Positions 1 through 5,503 of a stretch of 14,338 nt of DNA are shown in pieces. Position numbers and translations under genes: made by a program. The DNA is taken from positions 1-14,338 of the forward strand of contig JBBPXY010000001.1 in NCBI GenBank assembly GCA_038200435.1, given 5' to 3'. Position 1 is the stretch's first letter. The number at the start of each line of letters is the position of its first letter. The stretch is from JBBPXY01 sp038200435. GTDB taxonomy: Bacteria; Actinomycetota; Thermoleophilia; Solirubrobacterales; Solirubrobacteraceae. The notes under the pieces were generated by a model. It saw only the letters and a program-made list of their open reading frames with translations. It was not told the origin of the DNA and searched no databases.

Positions 1-1929
1 ATGCGGCCCATGCACGTGACCCTTCCCGACGGGAAGCAGCTCGAGCTCCCCGACGGGGCCACGGGCGCCGACGCCGCGGCCGCCATCGGCGCCGGGCTCG
101 CTCGTGCGGCGCTCGCGATCAAGGTGGGGGAGGAGGTGCGCGATCTCACGGCGCCGCTTCCTGACGGCGCCGAGATCGGCATCGTCACTCCCACGAGCGA
201 CGAGGCGCTCGAGCTGGTGCGCCATGACTGCGCGCACGTGCTCGCCGCCGCGGTCATGGAGCTCTACCCGGGGGTGAAGATCTCGATCGGGCCCCCGATC
301 GATCAGGGCTTCTACTACGACTTCGACTTCCCCGAGGGCACGACGCTGTCCGACGCCGACCTGCCGGCAATCGAGGAGAAGATGCGCGAGCACGTGCGCG
401 CGGACGAGCACTTCGCGCGCGACGACGTGACCATCGGCGAGGCGCTCGAACGCTTCCGCGGTAAGGAGCAGAGCTACAAGGTCGAGCTGATCGAGGACCT
501 GGTGCGCAACCAGGGCGTCGACACCGTCTCGCTCTATACGAACGGACCGTTTACCGACCTCTGCCGCGGGCCGCACGGGCCGGGCACAAAGCGCATCAAG
601 GCGTTCAAGCTGCAGTCCGTCGCGGGCGCCTACTGGCGCGGCGACTCCAACCGTCCGATGCTCACGCGCGTGTACGGGACGGCCTTCCTCTCCAAGGAGG
701 ATCTCGAAGCCCACCTCGAGCGCCTCGAGCAGGCCCGCGCGCGCGACCACCGCAAGCTCGGCCGCGAGCTCGGGCTCTTCACCTTCTCCGAGGTCTCACC
801 GGGCGCCGCGTTCTGGCTGCCCGCCGGCACCGAGATGTTCAACGCGCTCGTCGCGCTCTCGCGGGAGATGGGTCGCGAGCGGGGCTACTCCGAAGTGAAG
901 ACCCCGCAGCTCTACGACTCCGAGCTGTGGAAGACCTCGGGCCACTGGGGCAAGTACCGCGAGAACATGTTCGTGACCGAGACCGAGTCGCGGGAGTTCG
1001 GCCTCAAGCCCATGAACTGTCCTGGGCACGCGCACCTCTTCGCCTCCCAGCACCACTCCTACCGCGACCTGCCCGTGCGCTACTCCGAGCCGGGCCTGCT
1101 GCATCGCAACGAGCCGAGCGGAACGCTGCACGGACTGCTGCGCGTGCGCCACTTCGCCCAGGACGACGCCCACATCTTCTGCACCGAAGAGCAGGTGCAG
1201 GACGAGGTGGTCGCGGCCCTCGAGTTCGCCTTCTCCACCTACGCGATCTTCGGTGTCGAGGTGAGGCTCGAGCTCTCGACACGGCCCGAGCAGCGCATCG
1301 GCGACGACGCGATGTGGGATCGGGCCGAGGCGGCGTTGCAGGGCGCGCTCGACGCGCGCGGCCTCGCCTACGACCTCAATCCGGGCGACGGCGCCTTCTA
1401 CGGGCCGAAGATCGACTTCCACATGACCGACTCGCTCGGGCGCTCGTGGCAGCTCGGGACGGTGCAGCTCGACTACTCGATGCCCGAGCGCTTCGGCCTC
1501 ACCTACACGGGTGCCGACAACTCCGAGCACCAGCCGGTGATGATCCACCGCGCGCTGTTCGGCTCCTATGAGCGCTTCATCGGGATCATCACCGAGCACT
1601 TCGGCGGCGAGTTCCCGCTGTGGCTCACTCCGGTGCAGGCGATCGTCCTGCCGATCGCCGATCGTCACGCGCCCTACGGGGCGGAGGTGCTCGCGCAGCT
1701 ACGCGCGGATGGGGTGCGGACCGAGCTCGACGAGCGCGCCGAGTCGCTCGGGCGCAAGATCCGCGACGCCGAGCTGCGGAAGATCCCGTTCCTGCTCGTG
1801 GTGGGTGATCGGGAGGTCGAGGCGCGCGAGATCGGCGTGCGCGAACACCGCGAGGGCGATGCCGGGGCGAGCAGCGTCGAGGCGTTTGTCGCGCGCGTGC
1901 GCCAAGAGGCTCTTACCGCCCGCCCGTGA
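1..1929 (+). CDS. thrS: Threonyl-tRNA synthetase (class II)
   Basis: Cytoplasmic enzyme that activates threonine with ATP, loads it on tRNA-Thr, and hydrolyses mischarged Ser-tRNA-Thr. The 642-residue product has the full bacterial layout. An N-terminal TGS domain (about 4-65, LPDGKQLELPDGATG) is followed by the editing domain, with the HxxxH pair H75/H79 and the later C188/H192. The class II core (about 265-535) has the expected zinc ligands C340 (in MNCPGH), H391 and H516, motif 2 around R369, and GAFYGPKIDF at 464-473. The anticodon-binding domain runs from about 540 to the end. Length matches E. coli ThrRS (642). The ATG sits on the first base of the window, so its ribosome site is not visible. 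M4 is an equally plausible start, because the TGS domain usually begins close to MxVTLPDG. The gene leads the translation block, with infC 94 bp downstream. Identification is very secure; only the start is uncertain. Confidence 0.97.
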   Translation: MRPMHVTLPDGKQLELPDGATGADAAAAIGAGLARAALAIKVGEEVRDLTAPLPDGAEIGIVTPTSDEALELVRHDCAHVLAAAVMELYPGVKISIGPPIDQGFYYDFDFPEGTTLSDADLPAIEEKMREHVRADEHFARDDVTIGEALERFRGKEQSYKVELIEDLVRNQGVDTVSLYTNGPFTDLCRGPHGPGTKRIKAFKLQSVAGAYWRGDSNRPMLTRVYGTAFLSKEDLEAHLERLEQARARDHRKLGRELGLFTFSEVSPGAAFWLPAGTEMFNALVALSREMGRERGYSEVKTPQLYDSELWKTSGHWGKYRENMFVTETESREFGLKPMNCPGHAHLFASQHHSYRDLPVRYSEPGLLHRNEPSGTLHGLLRVRHFAQDDAHIFCTEEQVQDEVVAALEFAFSTYAIFGVEVRLELSTRPEQRIGDDAMWDRAEAALQGALDARGLAYDLNPGDGAFYGPKIDFHMTDSLGRSWQLGTVQLDYSMPERFGLTYTGADNSEHQPVMIHRALFGSYERFIGIITEHFGGEFPLWLTPVQAIVLPIADRHAPYGAEVLAQLRADGVRTELDERAESLGRKIRDAELRKIPFLLVVGDREVEAREIGVREHREGDAGASSVEAFVARVRQEALTARP

Positions 1930-2023
1930 CGCCCACCCCGCCGCTATACTTTGCCGCGTTGATCACTAGCTTTTTCAGCCGTTCGCCGGCCTTCCCCGCT
2001 TGACGCACGGCGACCACAAGTAA
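1930..2023 (+). promoter_or_regulatory. thrS-infC intergenic leader with possible -10 box
   Basis: The 94-bp gap between thrS and infC has no convincing terminator hairpin. TATACT at 1945-1950 fits the actinobacterial -10 consensus TAnnnT and stands out in this GC-rich context. No TTGACA-like -35 lies 16-19 bp upstream. If it is used, transcription would begin near 1957 and leave a leader of about 65 nt. That leader contains a possible 14-codon reading frame (TTG at 1959 to TGA at 2001-2003), rich in Phe and Ser. A weak GCCG/CGGC hairpin also lies near 1979-1991. All of this is a sequence-level suggestion only. Confidence 0.35.
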
Positions 2024-2917
2024 TTGCCGGGCTCGCGCAAGTTCGATCGGCGTCCCCCCGAGCGGGACCTGACCCGGATCAACGACCGTATTCGCGTGCC
2101 CGAAGTTCGCCTGGTCGGCGACGACGGCAACCAGATCGGCGTCATGAAGACGCCCGACGCGCTGGCCTACGCGCAAGAGCGTGACCTGGACCTCGTGGAG
2201 GTCGCGCCTGAGGCCCGGCCGCCAGTCTGCCGCGTGCTCGACTACTCGAAGTACAAGTACGAGCAGGCCCAGAAGGTCAAGGCGGCCAAGAAGCACCAGC
2301 AGCAGATCACGATCCGCGAGATCAAGTTCCGTCCGAAGATCGCGCAGGCCGATTACGACACCAAGAAGGGCCATGTCACCCGGTTCTTGAAGCACAAGGA
2401 CAAGGTGAAGGTCACGATCATGTTCCGCGGGCGCGAGGTGACCCACCCCGAGCGCGGGACGATGCTGCTCGAGCGCCTGGCTGAGGAGCTCGCGGAGCTC
2501 GCGATCGTCGAGCAGCGCCCGCTTCAAGACGGACGCAACATGACGATGATGCTCGGCCCGTCCAAGGCCGTTCTCGCCGACGCGCTCGACAAGCCGCCTG
2601 AGACCGAAGGCGACGCCGCCGAGGCGCCGGAGGCGGTGGCGGAGGAGGTTCCGGCCGAGGTCCCGGAGGTCACCGCCGAGCCCGAAGGAGAGATCCCGGA
2701 GGTGACTGCGGAGCCAGAAGCCGAGGTGCCCGAGGTAACGGCTGAGCCCGTAGCGCCCGAGCCCGAGCCTGAGCCCGTCGCCGAAGAGCCTGCCGCCGAG
2801 CCCGTGGCAAAGAAGACCCCGAAGCCCGCCGCGAAGGCCACGAAGGCAGCCGCCAAGCCGAAGAAGCGCGCGACCAAGGCGGCCCCCAAGCCGGCCGAGC
2901 CCGAGCCCGCCGCGTAG
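2024..2917 (+). CDS. infC: Translation initiation factor IF-3 with long C-terminal tail
   Basis: IF3 binds the 30S subunit, prevents premature 50S joining, and checks the start codon and initiator tRNA. The N domain is recognisable at about 19-85 (RINDRIRVPEVRLV, then DLDLVEVAPEARPPVCR). The Lys-rich linker helix is at about 80-95. The C domain runs from about 95 to 182 (IREIKFRPKI, then FRGREVTHPERG and QDGRNMTMML). The start is TTG at 2024, directly after an in-frame TAA at 2021-2023, so no longer start is possible. No Shine-Dalgarno is visible. Later in-frame ATC (2078) or ATT (2090) codons would remove the N-terminal arm. At 297 residues it is about 100 longer than usual. The extra tail (about 188-297) has three 11-residue repeats built on PEVTAEP, then a Pro/Glu run, then a Lys/Ala/Pro-rich H1-like segment. 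The core assignment is secure; the role of the tail is unknown. Confidence 0.95.
   Translation: MPGSRKFDRRPPERDLTRINDRIRVPEVRLVGDDGNQIGVMKTPDALAYAQERDLDLVEVAPEARPPVCRVLDYSKYKYEQAQKVKAAKKHQQQITIREIKFRPKIAQADYDTKKGHVTRFLKHKDKVKVTIMFRGREVTHPERGTMLLERLAEELAELAIVEQRPLQDGRNMTMMLGPSKAVLADALDKPPETEGDAAEAPEAVAEEVPAEVPEVTAEPEGEIPEVTAEPEAEVPEVTAEPVAPEPEPEPVAEEPAAEPVAKKTPKPAAKATKAAAKPKKRATKAAPKPAEPEPAA
2651..2749 (+). repeat. Three 33-bp in-frame repeats in the IF3 tail
   Basis: Residues 210-242 of IF3 are three 11-residue units ending in PEVTAEP (P210-P220, E221-P231, E232-P242). The units are nearly identical as protein, with A/G and V/I swaps. Their third codon positions differ: GTC/GTG/GTA for the second Val, ACC/ACT/ACG for Thr, and GCC/GCG/GCT for Ala. 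So the DNA copies have drifted while the peptide was kept. That argues for an old duplication under protein-level constraint rather than a fresh slippage event. Confidence 0.85.
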
Positions 2918-2948
2918 AAGAAGTCGTTTGCTTTACTTGGGCGCTGTC

Positions 2949-3152
2949 ATGCCCAAGATGAAGACCCATTCCGGCGCGAAGAAGCGCTTCAAGGTGACCG
3001 CCAAGGGCAAGGTCCGTGGGCGCAGCGCGTTCTCGAGCCACATCCTCGAGAAGAAGTCGCCCAAGCGCAAGCGGCGTCTCGGCGCTCCCGCTGTGATCGC
3101 CGACGTCGACGCGCCGCGCATCAAGCGGCTCGTGGGACCGAAGCACCGATGA
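2949..3152 (+). CDS. rpmI: Ribosomal protein L35 (bL35)
   Basis: Small, very basic 50S protein of 67 residues, the usual L35 size. The start MPKMKTHSGAKKRFK is the family signature. It continues through a basic core (SSHILEKKSPKRKRRLG) to a Lys/Arg-rich C-terminus. I chose the ATG at 2949. An in-frame TTG at 2928 would add seven residues (MLYLGAV) not found in this family. The Shine-Dalgarno is poor. The gene sits 31 bp after infC, and its stop overlaps the rplT start by four bases (ATGA), giving the classical infC-rpmI-rplT order. In model bacteria L20 represses this operon by binding the leader mRNA. I cannot identify an L20 site here. Confidence 0.95.
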   Translation: MPKMKTHSGAKKRFKVTAKGKVRGRSAFSSHILEKKSPKRKRRLGAPAVIADVDAPRIKRLVGPKHR

Positions 3153-3547
3153 CCCGCGTCAAGCGCTCGGTCCACGCGCGCAAGAAGCGCCGTTCGACCC
3201 TCGAGATGACGAAGGGCTTCCGCGGCGAGGCCAACTCGAACTACAAGCGCGCCAAAGAGGCGCTGCTCAAGGCCGACGCCTACCGCTACCGCGACCGGCG
3301 CAACCGCAAGCGCGACTTCCGCCGCCTGTGGATCACCCGCATCAACGCTGCCGCCCGGCAGAACGGCATGAGCTACTCCCAGTTCATGCACGGCCTGTCG
3401 CTCGCCGGGGTCGAGCTCGATCGTAAGATCCTCGCGGACATCGCCGTCCGCGACGCCGAGACGTTCCGCCGATTTGCCGACCGCGCCACCGACCACCTTC
3501 GCCAGGAGGCCGAAGGCGGTGCCCGAGCGGCCGCGTCGGCTGCCTGA
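3149..3547 (+). CDS. rplT: Ribosomal protein L20 (bL20)
   Basis: A 50S assembly protein that binds 23S rRNA early, and in several bacteria also represses its own operon. The 132-residue sequence starts MTRVKRSVHARKKRR and carries the long basic N-terminal helix expected of L20. The globular C domain follows, with RRLWITRINAAARQNG at about 59-74 and SYSQFMHGL at about 75-83. The last 15 or so residues are an Ala/Glu-rich extension beyond the usual 117-120. The start is fixed by the ATGA overlap with rpmI, which suggests coupled translation. The gene is followed within 30 bp by a strong terminator, so it ends the translation operon. Confidence 0.96.
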   Translation: MTRVKRSVHARKKRRSTLEMTKGFRGEANSNYKRAKEALLKADAYRYRDRRNRKRDFRRLWITRINAAARQNGMSYSQFMHGLSLAGVELDRKILADIAVRDAETFRRFADRATDHLRQEAEGGARAAASAA

Positions 3548-3575
3548 CCCGCAACCGACGCATAAGCCGCCAAAC

Positions 3576-3612
3576 GGGCGCCGCTCCTTCGAGGAGACGG
3601 CGCCCTTTTTTT
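3576..3612 (+). terminator. Rho-independent terminator after rplT
   Basis: An 8-bp stem GGGCGCCG/CGGCGCCC is extended by CTCCT/AGGAG around a TCG loop. A single A at 3597 is bulged. The stem is followed directly by seven T residues (3606-3612). This is a very strong intrinsic terminator in a GC-rich genome. It separates the infC-rpmI-rplT unit from the methyltransferase and pheST, which therefore need a promoter of their own or readthrough. Confidence 0.93.
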
Positions 3613-3616
3613 GTTG

Positions 3617-3641
3617 CTGTCCACTGTCGACTGTCCACTGT
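3617..3641 (+). repeat. Paired 11-bp direct repeat after the terminator
   Basis: The 11-mer CTGTCCACTGT occurs twice (3617-3627 and 3631-3641), separated by CGA. The repeat starts four bases after the terminator T-run and ends four bases before the TTG start of the methyltransferase gene. The core CTGTCCAC is also the core of the 60-bp repeat array at 13658-13777. It could be an operator or a remnant of a dispersed intergenic repeat. I see no -10 box in this spacer. Confidence 0.7.
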
Positions 3642-3645
3642 TCAC

Positions 3646-4416
3646 TTGATCACTTCTCCCCACAATTCGAGCCTGAAGGCCCTACGCAAGCTCCAACGCA
3701 CCCGCGAGCGCGCGCTGACCAGCCGCTTCGTCGCGGAGGGAGAGGACCTGCTCGCCGCGGCCGACGCAGCAGGCTGGACCGCCCTCGAGCGCTACCGCGC
3801 TCACGGCAGCGGATTGCCGGGCACCGAGGTCGAGGCCGAGGTCCTCGCCAGCGTCTCGTCGCTCGGCTCCGGCACGCGTGCGCTCGCCGTGTACGAGCAG
3901 CGGTGGGACCCCGCCCCGGTTGGACCTCTCTGCGTCTGTCTCATGGGAGTGGGCGATCCCGGCAATGTCGGCGCCGTGCTGCGCTCGGCGCTGGCGTTTG
4001 GCGCCGCGAGTGTTGCCCTGGGGCCAGACTGCGCTGACCCGTTCAGCCCCAAGGCCGTGCGGGCGAGCATGGGGGCGATCTTCGAGGTCTCCGTCGCCCG
4101 GATCGAAGAGGTCGGCGACCTACCCGGCGAGAAGATCGCGCTTGTCGCCGGCGCCGGCGAAGTCCTGACGGGCCCGCTCAAGGCGGCCACCCTCGTCGTG
4201 GGCGCGGAGCGCGAGGGCCTCACCGACGACGCGATCGCCGCGTGCGACTGGACTGCCCACATCCCGATCGCCTCCGAGTCGCTGAACGCTGCGATGGCGG
4301 CGACGGTCGCGCTGTACGAGGTCGCTCCTAGGCAGTCGCGGGAACGGACAGATGCATCTGCCCGTTACGGAAACCACCCCAAAGGGACCACCAGCGGCGA
4401 CCAGGGGAGCTCATAG
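3646..4416 (+). CDS. SpoU/TrmH-family RNA 2'-O-methyltransferase
   Basis: Probable AdoMet-dependent ribose 2'-O-methyltransferase of rRNA or tRNA. At 256 residues it has the two-part layout of the RlmB/TsnR-like branch. A small substrate-binding N domain (about 1-85, ITSPHNSSLKALRKL then FVAEGEDLL) is followed by a SPOUT trefoil-knot domain (about 95-225). All three SpoU motifs are visible: GDPGNVGAVLRSA (103-115), FSPKAVRASMGAIF (133-146), and GAEREGL with IPIASESLNAAMAATVALYE (186-225). The start is TTG at 3646, chosen because the family N-terminus is ITSxxN; it has no Shine-Dalgarno. Residues from about 228 onward are a polar tail outside the fold. The DNA of that tail holds a 24-bp palindrome and the pheS ribosome site. 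Genes of this family often sit just upstream of pheS. The exact RNA target cannot be told from sequence. Confidence 0.9.
   Translation: MITSPHNSSLKALRKLQRTRERALTSRFVAEGEDLLAAADAAGWTALERYRAHGSGLPGTEVEAEVLASVSSLGSGTRALAVYEQRWDPAPVGPLCVCLMGVGDPGNVGAVLRSALAFGAASVALGPDCADPFSPKAVRASMGAIFEVSVARIEEVGDLPGEKIALVAGAGEVLTGPLKAATLVVGAEREGLTDDAIAACDWTAHIPIASESLNAAMAATVALYEVAPRQSRERTDASARYGNHPKGTTSGDQGSS
4343..4366. promoter_or_regulatory. 24-bp near-perfect palindrome upstream of pheS
   Basis: The palindrome is centred between 4354 and 4355, with 11 of 12 base pairs matching. The core CAGATGCATCTG is flanked by AACGG and CCGTT; only A4348/C4361 fails to pair. It lies in the part of the methyltransferase gene that encodes the unconserved C-terminal tail, 51 bp before the pheS ATG. 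It could be a dimeric repressor site or an RNA hairpin affecting pheST. No T-run follows, so it is not an intrinsic terminator. Confidence 0.5.
4404..4409 (+). promoter_or_regulatory. Ribosome binding site of pheS
   Basis: GGGGAG lies eight bases before the ATG at 4418. It is one of the clearest Shine-Dalgarno sequences in the window. It decides the pheS start against the longer frame opening at 4352. That longer frame would add 22 Thr/Pro-rich residues not seen in PheS. Confidence 0.8.
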
Positions 4417-4417
4417 G

Positions 4418-5503
4418 ATGGCCGCCGTGCTCGATCGCATCGAGGAGCTCCGGCGCGAGGGCGAGGCCGCCATCGGCGCCGCGGCCGGCTCCGGCGCGCT
4501 CGAGGAGGCGCGCCTGCGCTACCTCGGCCGCAAGGCCGAGTTGCCTCAGCTGCTGCGCGGCGTGGCCGAGTTGCCGGCCGAGGAACGGGGGGCGGTCGGC
4601 AGGGCCGCGAACCTCGCGCGGCGCGAGCTCGAGGCGCTGATCGAGGAGCGCAGCTCCGCGCTCTCGGGCTCCGAGCTCGACGAGCGTCTGGCCCGCGACC
4701 GCGTCGACGTGACGCTGCCTGGCGATCCCGCGTGGCCCGTCGGGCGGCTGCATCTGGTCACCTCGACGCGGCAGGAGATCGAGGACGTCTTTGTCGGCCT
4801 CGGCTTTGATGTGGCCGAGGGCCCCGAGGTCGAGCTGGTCCACTACAACTTCGACGCGCTCAATCACGCTCCCACGCATCCCGCACGGGCGAGAAGCGAC
4901 ACGTTCTACGTCGCCGATGGGCACCGCTCGGCGGAGCCGAGTGGTCAGGTCGTCCTGCGCACGCACACCTCCCCGATGCAGGTGCGCGCGATGGAGGCCC
5001 AGCCACCGCCGATCTTCATCATCGTTCCCGGTCGCGTCTACCGGCGCGACTCCGACGCCACCCACACGCCGCAGTTCCACCAGATCGAGGGCTTGGCGGT
5101 CGACGAGGACATCACCCTTGCTGATCTCAAGGGCACTCTCCTGACGTTCGCGCGCGCGATCTTCGGCGATCAGCGCGAGGTGCGCCTGCGCCCGCACTTC
5201 TTCCCGTTCACCGAGCCGAGTGTCGAGGTGGACGTCTCCTGCTTCAACTGCAAGAAGGGCCTGCTGCGCGACGGCTCGCGGTGCCCGCTGTGCAAAGGGA
5301 CGAACTGGATCGAGATCCTCGGGGCGGGCATGGTCGATCCCAACGTGTTCGCCTATGTGCGCGAGAGCGGTTACGACCCGGACAGGGTGCAGGGGTTCGC
5401 CTTCGGCCTAGGGGTCGAGCGCATCGCGATGCTCAAGCACGGCGTGCCCGACCTGCGGATCTTCCTCGAGAACGACGTGCGCTTCCTGGAGCAGTTCGGA
5501 TAG
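4418..5503 (+). CDS. pheS: Phenylalanyl-tRNA synthetase alpha subunit
   Basis: Catalytic subunit of the (alpha-beta)2 cytoplasmic PheRS, which forms Phe-AMP and charges tRNA-Phe. Of 361 residues, the N-terminal 95 or so form the tRNA-contacting coiled-coil arm (LEEARLRYLGRKAELPQLL). The class II core follows: motif 1 near GFDVAEGPEVE (129-139), THTSPMQVRAM (182-192), motif 2 YRRDSDATHTPQFHQIEG (208-225), and motif 3 GFAFGLGVERIAML (326-339). C275, C278, C289 and C292 make a CxxC-x10-CxxC pair inside the core. Many bacterial PheS have paired cysteines here, but the intervening loop KKGLLRDGSR looks longer than the Gly-rich loop I recall. The start ATG at 4418 has a good ribosome site and begins one base after the previous stop codon. 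pheT follows with no gap. Confidence 0.96.
   Translation: MAAVLDRIEELRREGEAAIGAAAGSGALEEARLRYLGRKAELPQLLRGVAELPAEERGAVGRAANLARRELEALIEERSSALSGSELDERLARDRVDVTLPGDPAWPVGRLHLVTSTRQEIEDVFVGLGFDVAEGPEVELVHYNFDALNHAPTHPARARSDTFYVADGHRSAEPSGQVVLRTHTSPMQVRAMEAQPPPIFIIVPGRVYRRDSDATHTPQFHQIEGLAVDEDITLADLKGTLLTFARAIFGDQREVRLRPHFFPFTEPSVEVDVSCFNCKKGLLRDGSRCPLCKGTNWIEILGAGMVDPNVFAYVRESGYDPDRVQGFAFGLGVERIAMLKHGVPDLRIFLENDVRFLEQFG

Noticed and set aside
796..1668. 290-codon minus-strand frame inside thrS
   Set aside because: Antisense shadow of the well-supported thrS core; no domain or independent start signal.
1959..2003. Leader peptide with Phe codons ahead of infC
   Set aside because: A 14-codon TTG frame exists but has no ribosome site, no following attenuator hairpin, and few regulatory codons, so it is not listed as a gene.
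2524..2889. Minus-strand frame resembling a signal peptide followed by Ser/Gly/Thr repeats
   Set aside because: The repeats are the reverse complement of the IF3 tail codons (PEVTAEP and Lys/Ala runs). It is an attractive look-alike but has no start signal of its own.
4352..4417. Longer pheS start at the ATG inside the palindrome
   Set aside because: It adds 22 residues unlike PheS, and the clear GGGGAG ribosome site serves the ATG at 4418.
3540..4420. T-box riboswitch or Phe-codon attenuator ahead of pheST
   Set aside because: No T-box sequence and no terminator/antiterminator pair were found between rplT and pheS beyond the single rplT terminator. The leader is coding sequence for the methyltransferase.
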